This document shows, piece by piece, positions 41,715-52,470 of a stretch of 64,000 bases of DNA. This DNA comes from Lepidostoma basale. Its lineage: Eukaryota; Arthropoda; Insecta; Trichoptera; Lepidostomatidae. Numbering within the stretch: the first letter of the stretch is position 1; every line of letters starts with the position of its first letter. The DNA is taken from assembly GCA_022606425.2 (NCBI GenBank), contig JAHDVF020000875.1, forward strand, positions 124,001 through 188,000, given 5' to 3'. The notes under the pieces were generated by a model, which saw only the letters and a program-made list of their open reading frames with translations, ran no database searches and was not told the DNA's origin. The position numbers and the translations under genes were made by a program.

Positions 41715-41850
41715 TGGGTGGTGGTCTAGTCTAGAGGACATAATGCCTGGTTCTTGATCCAGAGGGCTTTGTTTCAAGTCTGGACACAACCAGTGCTATT
41801 TTATGCGCACATTGGAGATTGCATAAAAAATCAAATACCGTTTATTTAAA
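41715..41850 (+). mobile_element. SINE-2 copy
   Basis: 'GGTGGTGGTCTAGTCTAGAG' (A-box-like), 'TTCTTGATCCAGAGGGC', 'GTTTCAAGTCTGGACACAAC' (B-box-like), then the SINE body 'GCGCACATTGGAGATTGCAT'. Confidence 0.75.
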
Positions 41851-42149
41851 TCTTTGGTTTGATTATTACTTTTTTTCCTCCAATTTACATCATTGTGTAA
41901 ATCAGGTAGCATCAGAGTTCAAATATATGATCACAAATTTAATTAACAATATTTTTGATCGAACGTGACAATAAAGATCTCTAATCCGTTTACCCTGTCT
42001 GAGGTGTCACGTTAGACATATTAACCATAAAATAACTAGCCAATAAGTCGTTAAACAAGAAAGTGTACATGGACATAAAGATGTCCCATCATTTCGCTGG
42101 CATAATTCAAATTCGTGCAGATGAAAGTGAGGCATACGCACATTTGGCT
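41851..42149. other. Spacer without recognised features
   Basis: No gene or known repeat. Confidence 0.4.
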
Positions 42150-42310
42150 GTTTTATGGAGTAATTAATACGAATGAAAACGTCTGTTTTATAGAAGTTTT
42201 ATTTTATTTTACGGGAATGACAGTTTTCGCTTTTTAAGGTATTATCAAATGTCTATAAAACAGACGTTTTCATTCAAATTAATTAATTAATATGGGATTT
42301 TACATCGTTG
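42150..42310. mobile_element. Pal-1 palindrome, short form
   Basis: 'TTAATACGAATGAAAACGTC' and 'GGGAATGACAGTTTTCGCTT' on the left; 'CTATAAAACAGACGTTTTCA' and 'TTCAAATTAATTAATTAATA' on the right. Part of the second inner arm is missing. Confidence 0.8.
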
Positions 42311-42379
42311 TTGCAAGAAACAATTAATACGTTTTGTGGTGCATTTATATAATAATTAAAAAAAAATTTAACTTCAGAA

Positions 42380-42700
42380 ATAATCAAATGGGATAATGCC
42401 CTGTCATTGCATTACATGGCACTTCTATATATTATAAAATACTTTAAATTGACGTTTTCATAAATATTTAATTCTTAATGTGTATCATAGTTTTACAGCA
42501 TTGTCTGTGAAATTGAAGATTGAAAACACTGAATCAATATCGTATTTTCGAATAGCTTATATGTCATTCTCATGACTGGTTATTCTAGCAAAAGCGTTAT
42601 TAAACATCGGTGTGAGTAGAACGGGGAAATTTTCGTACACATTCGGTCATTTAGATAATGCTTTGAGCAAGGCGAAACATGTCAGCCACATTTGAATAAC
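42380..42700 (+). mobile_element. Pal-1 decayed pieces
   Basis: 'GGGATAATGCCCTGTCATTG' near 42390 and 'GATAATGCTTTGAGCAAGGC' with 'GAAACATGTCAGCC' at 42655-42690. Confidence 0.55.
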
Positions 42701-43069
42701 CTTATTTATTATGAAGTATTATGGTATACCATTTCTCGAGCAACAGTTAATTTAAATGAGAGCTAAATAGGAATCGTAAAATAATTAACATTTTTAAATT
42801 ATAATATTGATTCATCAAACTACAAAGTACATTTAGTGGTATTGATAGCTTCAAAACATTGGTTGTTTTTCTTGAATCTACTACATCAATAATCGTATCA
42901 GACACGCGCGTCGATTGTTTTGTGGAACTTCGAATATTTACTATTTGATTATCCACCTGTGAAACTTCAACTCTTCTCTGAGGTTCTGATATGCATTTTA
43001 ATCAGTAGATTTTTTTTTATTAGTTTTTCTATAAAAGCATTTTATCCATATTTATTGTTTCTTGAAAAA
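42701..43069. other. AT-rich spacer
   Basis: Nothing recognised. Confidence 0.4.
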
Positions 43070-43660
43070 TGGTGTAAAACCCCATAAAAAATAATTAATA
43101 CGAATTAAAACGTCTGTTTTATACAAGTTTTATTATATTTTATGGGAATGGCATGTTTCACCTTTCTAGAGTATTGTTAATTCTCTTGGTAAAGTGAAAC
43201 ATATCATTCCTATAAAATATATAAAACAGACGTTTTCATTCATTCTACGTCAGCTTGTCTCCATCCACTGCTGGACGTAAGCCTCTCCACCCCCACGCCA
43301 TCCCTCTCGGTCTCTCGTCAGTGTTCTCCAGGCTCTTCCCGCTGCCCGCACAATATCATCGCTCCACCTGGTATGCTGTCTCTCGACACTTCTCCGGCCC
43401 AACCTTGGCCTCCATTCAGTAACTCTCTGGCTCCATCTTTCATCACCCTGTCGGCACACATGACCAGCCCACTGCCACTTCATCCTCGCAATGCGTATCC
43501 CTACATCGGTGACCCTGGTGCGTCTTCTAATCTCCACGTTGGGTATATGGTCTCTAAGCGAGGTACCCAATATGGATCTTTCCATGGCCCGTTGTGCAAC
43601 TTTGATTTTGTGCATTGCTTCTTTAACGTTTCATTCATATAAATTATTTAATCCTTGTTG
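43070..43660. mobile_element. Pal-1 palindrome split by LINE-B
   Basis: 'AATTAATACGAATTAAAACG', 'TATGGGAATGGCATGTTTCA', then 'AAACATATCATTCCTATAAA' and 'TATAAAACAGACGTTTTCAT'; the end 'ATATAAATTATTTAAT' resumes after LINE-B. Confidence 0.8.
43244..43628 (-). mobile_element. LINE-B C-terminal copy, largely open
   Basis: Flanked by TTTCATTCAT (43234-43243 and 43629-43638) within Pal-1. The 121-codon minus-strand ORF (43615-43250) reads 'KVAQRAMERSILGTSLRDHI', 'VGIRIARMKWQWAGHVCRQG', 'HTRWSDDIVRAAGRAWRTLT', 'GGEAYVQQWMETS'. This is the best preserved LINE-B end here. Confidence 0.9.
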
Positions 43661-44789
43661 ATACTAATCTCAGTTTTTGGGTGATACGACGAATTTCACA
43701 AAAAAATATATTTATGTTTTAAAAATTATTTGGTTTTATTTTTAAAAAAAAATTTCAGTAGGAGCCACAATAAAAATATTAAAAATAATACTCATTTTAA
43801 TATCTAATAGGTCATATTAAATAACACAATTAAACCATTTTAAGTTTAATAATTGTTGCATTATTCATAATGTACCAATTAATATATTTTTAAAATATAT
43901 TTTGAAATGTGCGATTTGAAATTATATACCTATTGTTTATTTAAAAGTACATATTATATTAACTTTCGACTAATTTGCTAGCATTTTTTCCAAATTGAAT
44001 TTAAATACAAAACGAATAAAATGCTATTTATTCACTTGAACGTCCTCCAATAAAGCTAATTTTAATAATCTTAAAAAATCTATTAAAATGTATTTAACAT
44101 TTAAATCAATTTATAGTTTTTTTAGTTGAGTAAAAAGTAAACTTATAAAAAGTGAGTACTTGCCTTCAGATCAAGAGATCTCAGAAGAACCACTCCCAAT
44201 GTAATAAATTACACTTAAAAAACCACAAAAGAATTAATATAAGCTTAAAAAATATTATTAAATCGGTTAAAAGTTAAAACTGAAAAGAAAAACATTTAAG
44301 TTACAAATAAATGCAACATTACTAACGAAATTCAACAAGATCACTCGCAACACACCGACTGTCAAATCTGACAGCTATTCGAATAATGTTCGTTCGGCTT
44401 TTGTTTTAGTACTTTAAAAAAATGATTATTATGTGAGTAGGTACCGGCTAGGCTGTTCGAAATGTTACGCGGCAGTGCATAGCGCAATGCTCATGCTCTG
44501 ACGACCACACAAACACTGGCTGGATGGAGGCAGCCGAGTTGGGTTCACACCGCACCTGAGGTAACTTGAAATGGACTGCACAGTGGCGGGACTAGCCGGT
44601 GAAGGGAGGGAAGTGGGAGCAATATATGATGTATGCAATTGTTTGCTTTATCGCTATTTACTAATCATTGACACGACTTTATTTCAATTAGAGTAATCAT
44701 TTTTACACGTTTTATTAAACTATAATAAAACAGTATCGTTTTATTCTTTGGCACCTCATGTTTGTATTATTCGATCATCTTGATAAAGT
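43661..44789. other. AT-rich unique sequence
   Basis: A less AT-rich part at 44340-44620. No supported gene or repeat. Confidence 0.45.
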
Positions 44790-45210
44790 ATATTATTTCT
44801 TCTTCTTCTTGGAGTGCCATGTCAGGTCCCCCCGGGTAGGCGTCTCTGTCCTGTGCCAGACGGAACTTTCCTTGATATTCTCGAGCCAGGACATCTCACC
44901 GCGCCTACCCTCGATCTTCCCTTTTATGATGAGGTGCAGCAGATCGTATTTCTCGTTGCGGATAATGTGTCCCAAATATGCTATCTTTCTAGACTTCACA
45001 TCAGACAATTCCCTTCCTACTCCGGCTCTATGTAGCATCTCATTGTTGGTGACCTTGTCAGTCCATGAGATCCTAAACATTCTGCGATGGAGCCACATTT
45101 CAAGTGCTTCTATACGGTTTATTGTGTTCACTTTGAGAGTCCAGGTCTCTACTCTGTATAGTAATATGGACCAAATATAGCACTTGACCTTCCTTTGTCT
45201 CAATTTGTAT
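44790..45210 (-). mobile_element. LINE-C C-terminal copy, open frame
   Basis: The 136-codon minus-strand ORF (45203-44793) encodes 'KCYIWSILLYRVETWTLKVN', 'RIEALEMWLHRRMFRISWTD', 'RKIAYLGHIIRNEKYDLLHL', 'GEMSWLENIKESS', ending in a GAAGAAGAAG tail. Only the post-RT end is present. Confidence 0.88.
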
Positions 45211-45694
45211 ATAAATATTTATTTTAAATGAGTTTATCTTGAATAAGGGATGTACCGTGTCAAAAATAAATTTAACCTACCGCTCATAAAATCACAATAA
45301 TGGATTGGAAAATTTAAAAAATATCGATTGCTCAAAAACGGTCTTCATAAAATATTAATTATCAATAATAATAAAATGCTAAATTTGAAAGCGCTGTTTT
45401 CGATGTTATTACTTCAAAGGAGCAATGAGAAGAGTTTTAAATCTAAAAAGAAGGCTGCAAATGTAGTTTTTCTTAATTTTTAAGCAAATACGAGAAAATT
45501 AAATTGTTAAATTAGTCTCAACGTCAGAAGACATTTAATAAGAATATATATTTTACAAATAAAAGGGAAAATAAAATAAGATTCCCATATCTGTTATCTT
45601 ATGGATGATTTGGATTCTTAGAGATTTTTTACTATAACGTATTTTTTTATGAATAAATATGTAAATACATTTTCACGATATTCTAACTAAACTA
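45211..45694. other. AT-rich spacer
   Basis: No gene or repeat recognised. Confidence 0.45.
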
Positions 45695-46310
45695 CAACAA
45701 CAACAAACCATCACGCCGTTTCCGCGTGGGGCTAGGCAGAGAGAATGGACCGCCACACTACTCTATCCTGGCACACCTCTCTAGATTCCTCCACATTCAT
45801 ACAGCGAGTCATACACGCACGTCGATTCTTCCGACTTCTAACATGACCAACCTTTAAAATTTGATTTATTTGGTCATGCCATGTTTTCCTCGCTCTGCCT
45901 CGACTCCGTACTCCATTTAAATCATTAACGTATAATTTCTTAACCATTCTTTTTCCATCCATGCGCTCCAAGTGTCCGAACCAACGCAGCAATCCTTTCA
46001 TAGCTTTTTTTTTTAATTAATTTTTTTTTATGTGTACAACAGGTCGTTTGAACCCAATTACTGTATACAATTTATTTTTTTAGCTATTATATTGATTCTC
46101 GTGACATGTGATAGGTAGCCAATCTATTGCCATTTTATTGTCACGTGAATTCTACACCAGACCAAAAGCAGTGTGACAATTACACTGCCATCACCGGGAA
46201 TCGAACCCGGGACCTTCGGTACATTCCTTTCTTATATCAGCATTTGAGATTCTGTCGTATATCGTTCTAATACACATACGTCTTAGGGACCTCATCATTT
46301 CTAACTAAAA
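45695..46310 (-). mobile_element. LINE-A copy split by SINE-1
   Basis: An AACAACAAC-type tail, then 'CATCACGCCGTTTCCGCGTG' and an 89-codon minus-strand ORF (46001-45732): 'GLLRWFGHLERMDGKRMVKK', 'RKTWHDQINQILKVGHVRSR'. After the SINE: 'TCGTATATCGTTCTAATACA', 'CATACGTCTTAGGGACCTCA'. Confidence 0.85.
46010..46222 (-). mobile_element. SINE-1 copy inserted in LINE-A
   Basis: T-rich end at 46010, body 'ATTGCCATTTTATTGTCACG', B box 'GGGAATCGAACCCGGGACC' (complement). The head beyond the B box and part of the LINE-A sequence are both missing at 46222, so a deletion followed the insertion. Confidence 0.9.
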
Positions 46311-46824
46311 TATATAAAAGTATCGAAACATGAATGGGCCCCTTCTCCTAATATTGCTACAGCACTGTCCTGTTCCTACTCAATGCGTCACAAGAAGGAA
46401 TGTTCCCAAGTAGAAAAACTAACCACAAAACGCGGTAAGCTACAAAACATAGTGACTTCAGCTGAAACAGGACGTGTATTCATATAAATTTATTTATCCA
46501 AGCCATATGTTACCAACTTCGGGAAAGAATTGCAATGAATTGTACTATGCTGTGTTATTAAAACGTTCATTATAAAAACGGATTTGTACAAAACGTGACT
46601 TTTGTTACATCACACTATTTTTTGAGGTCCTTATCGTATTTTTTATTTTATTTATTTATTATTTATTATAGTGTACATTGCAGATGAATGAAGAAATAGA
46701 TAAGGGCAAATTTAATAAAACATAATATTGAGATGAACAAGTGTCGGTACAAGAACACTTAGCTTATTTTTATAGGGTTTTGTTTGAATTGTATTTGTTT
46801 AATTAACATATTATGAGTGTACCT
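46311..46824. other. AT-rich spacer
   Basis: No gene or repeat recognised. Confidence 0.45.
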
Positions 46825-47262
46825 ATATACTCGAAGCACGGAATTGGCAGAAGAAGGATGCGAGCAGAATTAATGCGATAGAGATGAGATCCCTTAGACG
46901 AATGTGTGCTAAAACGATGTACGACAGAGTTTCAAATGCGGATATCAGGAAGAAATGTAGAGCGGAAGAAAGTATAATGAAAAAATTATGAAAATGAAAG
47001 GATCACTGCGTTGGTTTGGACGCATGGAACGCATTAATGAAGGAAGAATAGTTAAGAAAGCATACGTTAACGATGTGAATGGAGTACGTAGTCGAGGAAG
47101 ACCGAGGAAAACATGGCAAAACATTACTAATAATCGACGAACGTGCGTGTCACTGTGTATGGCTGCAGAAGAGGAGCAAATGTTATTTCAAGATAGATCA
47201 GTGTGGCGTTGCATCCTGTCTGCCTACCGATTCGGAGTAACGGCGTGATGGTTAGTTAGTTA
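46825..47262 (+). mobile_element. LINE-A 5'-truncated copy
   Basis: 'GAATTGGCAGAAGAAGGATG', 'MRSLRRMCAKTMYDRV'-type codons, and an 86-codon ORF 46988-47248 ('GSLRWFGRMERINEGRIVKK'), then GTTAGTTAGTTA. Confidence 0.85.
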
Positions 47263-48154
47263 TTTTCTCTTTGCAATTGACTTTGACTATTTGCATTTTG
47301 ACTTTTTTCAAATGAAACATGATTAATTATATCGTTATTTAAAAAAATTATCTACTAAATGCATTTATGTCTTATTAAATGTGCCTACAATGATAATAAC
47401 AAACTATCACGCATTGTCTCTAGATGGGTATGCAGAGAGACTTTCAAATTAATCGAATGTACTTATTATTCGAAATAATATAGTATTTTTTTTAAATGTG
47501 TATTTTAACATTCCTATTGAACAATAATATTTATTATTTTGAATTTAATTAAAAATAATACTGAATTTCATATTTTCTTACGTTTTCATTGTTTTGTATA
47601 TCTCAATGAGACGTACGAGTATTTAAATCTATAAAATTTACTCTTCTACAAAAAAGCATATTCGATGTAATTTAAAATATCGGATTTTTATAATAATAAA
47701 TAAACCTTTTTACTCTAGGCAACAGTAGCTATGTCAATTAAAAATGCATCGAGCCAGATCATTGTGCATTTCTGTTGACAGAAGATAAGGATTGTACGTT
47801 GGTTTGGAGGTTATTTTGAGATGGCACGTAAAAAAAACTGTTTCAATCATTTGATCATTCTATGTAAGCCTTTTGAATGCAACGATTTTTTTATGTTTGT
47901 GATTATTTTCTCTGCTCCCTAGATAAAATGACGTTTTTTATTTATTTATTATTTGTTTAAAGAGCATCCTGGAATGTGATAAAGATGAAGATAATATATG
48001 CATTAAAGAATGTGCCGCCACATTCTTTAATGCATTCGGTTCTAAGATAAAAATGTTTTAGATGTTATTAAATCTTTTCTGCAGTTTGCGCTAAAAACAT
48101 AACGCATAGCATAGTTTATAACTACTTCACTTAAAAATATGTTTCATACAAACA
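47263..48154. other. AT-rich sequence; LINE-A scrap and a perfect hairpin
   Basis: A LINE-A 3' scrap at about 47398-47445 ('CTATCACGCATTGTCTCTAG'). The hairpin at 47999-48034 is listed separately. No gene. Confidence 0.5.
47999..48034. repeat. Perfect 16-bp hairpin, 4-nt loop
   Basis: TGCATTAAAGAATGTG, loop CCGC, CACATTCTTTAATGCA. No T-run follows, and the site is not in a gene. Confidence 0.95.
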
Positions 48155-48440
48155 AACACACCATCGCGACGTTTCATCGGAAGGGTAGGTAGTGAAAATG
48201 GGACGCCACACTACTCTCTCCTGAGGCACCTGTCTAGCCTCCTCCACATTCACAGCGACCATTTTCATATACACGTACGATTGTTCCGGCTTGTATCATG
48301 ACCGACCTTTTAAATTTAATTAATTTGGTCATTCCATGTTTTTCTATCTTTCTCGAGTCCGTAATCCATTTACTTCGTTTTACATTATTCCATCAACTTA
48401 TTTTTTTAACCATTATTTCCACATCTATGTGAAGAAATTT
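48155..48440 (-). mobile_element. LINE-A degraded 3' end
   Basis: 'CACCATCGCGACGTTTCATC', 'GGGACGCCACACTACTCTCT', 'TTGGTCATTCCATGTTTTTC'. Diverged, with no open frame. Confidence 0.75.
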
Positions 48441-48504
48441 TGTGAAGAAAAAAAAAACATGTAAGGATTTATTTATAATTATAAATGCTTAGTTTTATTT
48501 CACA

Positions 48505-48631
48505 TGTCTTAGTGCGTCTCTCGCGATGGCGAAAAGAGAAGGATGGAGTGCTGCATCGATTAAAGTGTGGCAGTCCATTCTTTCTGCCTACCCTTTCGGG
48601 GAGACGGCGTGATGGTTAGTTAGTTAGTTAG
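48505..48631 (+). mobile_element. SINE-3 copy with 16-bp target duplication
   Basis: TTAGTTTTATTTCACA flanks it (48489-48504 and 48632-48647). The head is shortened; 'GGCGAAAAGAGAAGGATGGA' joins 'GTGTGGCAGTCCATTCTTTC' (the LINE-A-like tail), then ACGGCGTGATGG and (GTTA)n. Confidence 0.88.
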
Positions 48632-48649
48632 TTAGTTTTATTTCACAAG

Positions 48650-48700
48650 TTTCTTAGTTTCGACCGGTTTCAGCAGCGTGTTGCCTTCTTCTGGGATGGC
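48650..48700 (-). ncRNA. Decayed hammerhead-like motif
   Basis: Minus strand: CAGAAGA (one mismatch to CUGANGA), A, imperfect stem II, GAAA, ACCGGT, C. No second arm is seen, so probably a remnant of a Pal-like element. Confidence 0.35.
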
Positions 48701-48784
48701 AACGAGAACCGCAAGAAATACTATATAACAAGTAAAGCAAAACCAAAAATATACGAGTATGATAAAGAAAATCAACTAGAAAAA

Positions 48785-48990
48785 TTAAATGAATAACTTT
48801 TTGGGAACATTGTATTATCACACCACTTTTTACGCTTTTTAAAAACATTTTTCGGGACACAAAATTCCCTTTTTCAGTGTATGATTAAAATTCATACATA
48901 TAATAAGAAGGGAAGTTTGTGTCCCGAAACATGTTTGTGAAAAGCGCAAAAAAGGGTTGTGATGATACAATGTTTCCAAAAATTTATTCA
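48785..48990. mobile_element. Pal-6 palindromic element
   Basis: 'GGGAACATTGTATTATCACA' is mirrored by 'TGTGATGATACAATGTTTCC', and 'TTCGGGACACAAAATTCCCT' by 'GGGAAGTTTGTGTCCCGAAA'. Arms carry hammerhead-like sequences at 48845-48890 (-; CTGAAAA core, GGGA/TCCC stem II) and 48895-48945 (+; GGGA/TCCC stem II, GAAA, ACATGT, T, TGTG pairing with upstream TACA). Cores are degenerate. Confidence 0.8.
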
Positions 48991-49754
48991 AATGTAAATC
49001 CACAACATAAAGCGATGGCGAATATAGAAGAAAAATCATATTCAATTAACAACATAATTTTTACAATGATTTAAATAATTTGTGTTAGTCATTAAATAAA
49101 CCAACATTTACACTGTAAAATTATTAATTCGGTAAGTTTTCACAGTTTTGCAAATATGTAATCGATTAAAAATGTACACTTTGACTGATTTTATTAGTCA
49201 ATCATTTCATTGTATTCTGAGCCCATACTACATGTAAACCAACGATCTACAAGCCATAGAACACGCAAAACATAGAAAGCAAATATGAATCATAATGGAA
49301 AACTGTATCTCTTAGCCCTGCATACGTACCCCACTAATGTTGTCTTACAGCCGCCAGAATCATCTAGCCCCGCATAAACCAACCGTCTTATCACATTTCG
49401 AACAATGTAATCCAAATAGAAGAATAGCCATTAGAGCTGAACCTCTGTATGCCAGAAGATCCATCCATGACAAAAAATTTCAAAAATCTTAACTGTCTTA
49501 CTCTCACGTACGAACTCAGGTTTTATCGTTCTTGTAATGATGAAGGTATACTGTGATTAATACACGCCAAGACAAATAAACCCATGGAACCGGAACCAAT
49601 AGCGTTTCGATTAATACAAATTCAGCATTGTGGAATTCCAGTGTTAGTGCGATCAGCTTATTAAAACTTTCTTTATATAAGACTTACGTAGCTGCGAGCG
49701 TCCTTGGCGAGAATATCTCACGAAAATTGAGGAATTTGAACAATGATGTAAAAC
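48991..49754. other. Unique sequence without supported gene
   Basis: No ORF or repeat recognised. Confidence 0.45.
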
Positions 49755-49905
49755 TACATATTAAATCATTAATACGAATGAAAACGTCTGTTTTCTAGAC
49801 ATTTTATAATGCTTTAAAAGGCGAAACATGTCATTCCCATAACATACGAGTTTAATAAAATTTCTATAATCAGACGTTTTCATTCGTATTAATTACTCCG
49901 TAAAA
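49755..49905. mobile_element. Pal-1 palindrome
   Basis: 'TTAATACGAATGAAAACGTC', 'TATAATGCTTTAAAAGGCGA', 'AACATGTCATTCCCATAACA', 'AGACGTTTTCATTCGTATTA'. The left inner arm is deleted. Confidence 0.85.
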
Positions 49906-49949
49906 CTGCCAAATGCGAGTAGACCTCCCGTTCATCTGGATGAATTTAG

Positions 49950-50150
49950 ATTATGCCAATTTATTATAGTTTATGGGAATGACGTGTTTCAAAGGAGTCT
50001 TAAAAGAGAATGGATCCCACCAGACGCTACTCAGGACATACAGTTCTGGGACGCCATACAAGAAGAGCCGATCCTAAGTAAATGGACCAGGCTGGGAAGA
50101 ATAAGGAATGACATTTTTCGCTTTTTTAAGGTATGGCAATTTCCCTTTCA
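49950..50150. mobile_element. Pal-1 arm with a 120-bp coding-like insert
   Basis: GGAATGAC occurs at 49976-49983 and 50106-50113 around a segment that translates in one open frame as 'SLKREWIPPDATQDIQFWDA' then 'IQEEPILSKWTRLGRI'. The Pal-1 reading ('TTTATGGGAATGAC' then 'TTTTTCGCTTTTTTAAGG') resumes after it. I do not recognise the segment. Confidence 0.5.
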
Positions 50151-50455
50151 TCCTCAAAAATTCTACCTACCAACTTATCGATGAGAATTGTCACCCGTCA
50201 ACCAATACGAACTATGTACAGTGTTTAGCCAATGTTGTCACCAGTATCGAATCACGGTCTTAGCCGTCGCCGTCGCTAGCGCCACGCAGAACTACGCAAA
50301 TATATACGGGAAATTTTGTGCGGTTTCCATGTCGTGGGCGTTTCAATTAGAACTGCAATCCAATGCGCAGAGGAGATCAAAGGACATGGGTGCACTCAAG
50401 GTCTTCGACTCTTCAGGCAGTCAGCCCGGTCAGTGAGTCCCATCCTTTTCATTTC
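50151..50455. other. Unique sequence
   Basis: A less AT-rich stretch with short ORFs only; no product recognised. Confidence 0.4.
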
Positions 50456-50848
50456 TTAGTTGCATCGATACTATCGCTCTCTGGATGGTGAAGGTTCTGA
50501 TATCTTCAGACTTATCAGGGGATTCTTTGAGAACTCCGTTATCTTGGAGGCTATCCATCTTCATGTTCCAGATGGTTATCTTCGACAGCGTCAGCACAGA
50601 CTGTTTTATCTCCCAGCATGCAGAACCAACATGATCGCTTCGGAAATCGACGTCTTTCATATTCGTGAAAGTACGTTCAGAAGACTTGACTTTGGAGAGT
50701 ATCTTGTATTCCTAATGTCGAACCATCTCTCATGCGTCCCTGGTATTATATGTGTTTTTTGTTTAACCTGTTTTCAATAGATGCCTTCAACTATAATAAT
50801 TATACTCGTAATATCTTTTGAGTAAATAAACTGATTTGATTTGATATC
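50456..50848 (+). mobile_element. Jockey C-terminal fragment
   Basis: Encodes 'IFRLIRGFFENSVILEAIHL', 'GYLRQRQHRLFYLPACRTN', a deletion, then 'IASEIDVFHIRESTFRR'. Ends 'AATAAACTGATTTGATTTGA'. More diverged than the 40171 copy. Confidence 0.85.
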
Positions 50849-51165
50849 GTTTCTTGGTGGGTCTTAGCCTCCTCGCGTTGTCTCTGGCCGCCACTTCCCA
50901 GTCTTGCTGCTCCAAGACTCGACCATCCAACCATTGCAGTCTCGGTCTGCTGACGCTTCTTCGCCCTACTGGATTGTCAAACAACACTCTTTTGGGGAGC
51001 TCCAGATTCCTCATGTGGTTCAAGTGCCCTAGCCAGCGCAGACTGTTAATGTTTATAAACTTGACCATGCTAACCTCCTTATATAGATCGTGGGGCTCTG
51101 TGTTATATATTCTTCTCCACATCTGATCATTAATGGGTCCGAAGATTCTGCAGAGGATCTTCCTT
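50849..51165 (-). mobile_element. LINE-G C-terminal fragment
   Basis: The 111-codon minus-strand ORF (51122-50787) encodes 'MWRRIYNTEPHDLYKEVSMV', 'NSLRWLGHLNHMRNLELPKR', 'GRRSVSRPRLQWLDGRVLEQ'. It directly abuts the Jockey tail. Confidence 0.8.
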
Positions 51166-51245
51166 TTGACAATGCTTAAGAAAGGCGAAACATGTCGTTT
51201 TCATTTACTATAATAACATTTCTATAAAACAAACGTTTTCATTTG
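51166..51245 (+). mobile_element. Pal-1 half
   Basis: 'GACAATGCTTAAGAAAGGCG', 'AAACATGTCGTTTTCATTTA', 'CTATAAAACAAACGTTTTCA'. Confidence 0.65.
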
Positions 51246-51880
51246 ACTAACTAACTAACTAAATAACCATCACGCCGTCGTAGGCAGAAAGAATGGACTG
51301 CCACACTTTTCTTTCCTGACATATTTCTCTCGCTTCCTCAACATTCATACATCGGGTCATGCACGCGCGTCGATTTCTCAGACTCCTCACATGGCCGACA
51401 TTCAATATTGGATTTATTTGATCGTGCCACGTTTTCCTCAGTCTTCCTCTATTTCTGGTTCCATTAACATCGTTAACATATAATTTTTTTTACCATTCTT
51501 TCTTTATTCATTCTTTCCAAATGTCCAAACCATCTTAATGATCCTTATGTGGACATTTTTCACGATAGTGAGGCTACCCTCAGAAAGCATCTATCTCTTA
51601 AGTAATAAATTGCCATTTGCTTCTCTTATTATTGTACAAAAATGTTGTCTTCTATTTTTCTTACTTGCTCTCATTTGTTTTCTTATTATATTATTTGTAA
51701 TTCTTTTTTTAAAAATTGTTAATATTATTTTGTATATTGTGATTATAAACGATTTGGATTTGTTATCATTCTGTAATGTTTATAATTTTTTGAATAAATT
51801 GAATTGAATTCATTATTTTGTTCATAATACCATCATTCGCACCACATTCACTTGTTATATTTTCATTAGATTGTATTAAT
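51246..51880 (-). mobile_element. LINE-A copy split by a TTGAA-tailed LINE end
   Basis: 'CTAACTAACTAACTAAATAA', 'CATCACGCCGTCGTAGGCAG', 'CTCACATGGCCGACATTCAA', 'CCAAACCATCTTAATGATCC', resuming at 51810 with 'CATTATTTTGTTCATAATAC'. Confidence 0.85.
51546..51809 (+). mobile_element. 3' end of another LINE nested in LINE-A
   Basis: Breaks the LINE-A order between 'AATGATCCTT' and 'CATTATTTTG' and ends with 'ATAAATTGAATTGAATT', a TTGAA-repeat tail. The body is an AT-rich 3' UTR with no protein relic that I recognise. Confidence 0.7.
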
Positions 51881-52462
51881 TTAAATGGAATAATGTTACG
51901 ATCATCGGCCTCAGCATCATTATACCACTAGAGGTCACTCGTTTAAACCTCGCGATCGTAATTTTGGCACAATGTAGAGAGATTAAATAAAGAGCATCGG
52001 TAGGTACCTTGTTCAGAGATATGGAGAGCCATTTTCCCTGCCTTGTACTTATTATCACGCTCCACAATGAGACAGCCCGAGGAGTGATGTGTTTTCATTT
52101 GATATGCACGTTCATCTGTTAGAATGGAGAAATAGATTCGGCACGCTCAAACATTCTATTAGACGTATGCTCATGCTATTTATTTACTTAGTTCGCATTT
52201 AAACGTGTTAAATATACACATTTGTCTAACTACAATACATACAATGTAATGTGATCGTCACAAGAATGTTCATTTTTAAATAAGAATTCTTGAATTTATC
52301 ATCAAATGTCACGTTCGTGTTTTGTTTCGGGAATATATTTATGATATTATTCATGATGTTGAGATTGTGTAATGCATTCCAATGTAATGATATAAAAATG
52401 TGCCATATATGGAACATGCTTCATAAAAATACACAACTATTAAAGAATATGTTTCTTAAAAG
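51881..52462. other. Unique AT-rich sequence
   Basis: No gene or repeat recognised. The left duplication of the next element begins at 52463. Confidence 0.45.
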
Positions 52463-52470
52463 TTATAGAT

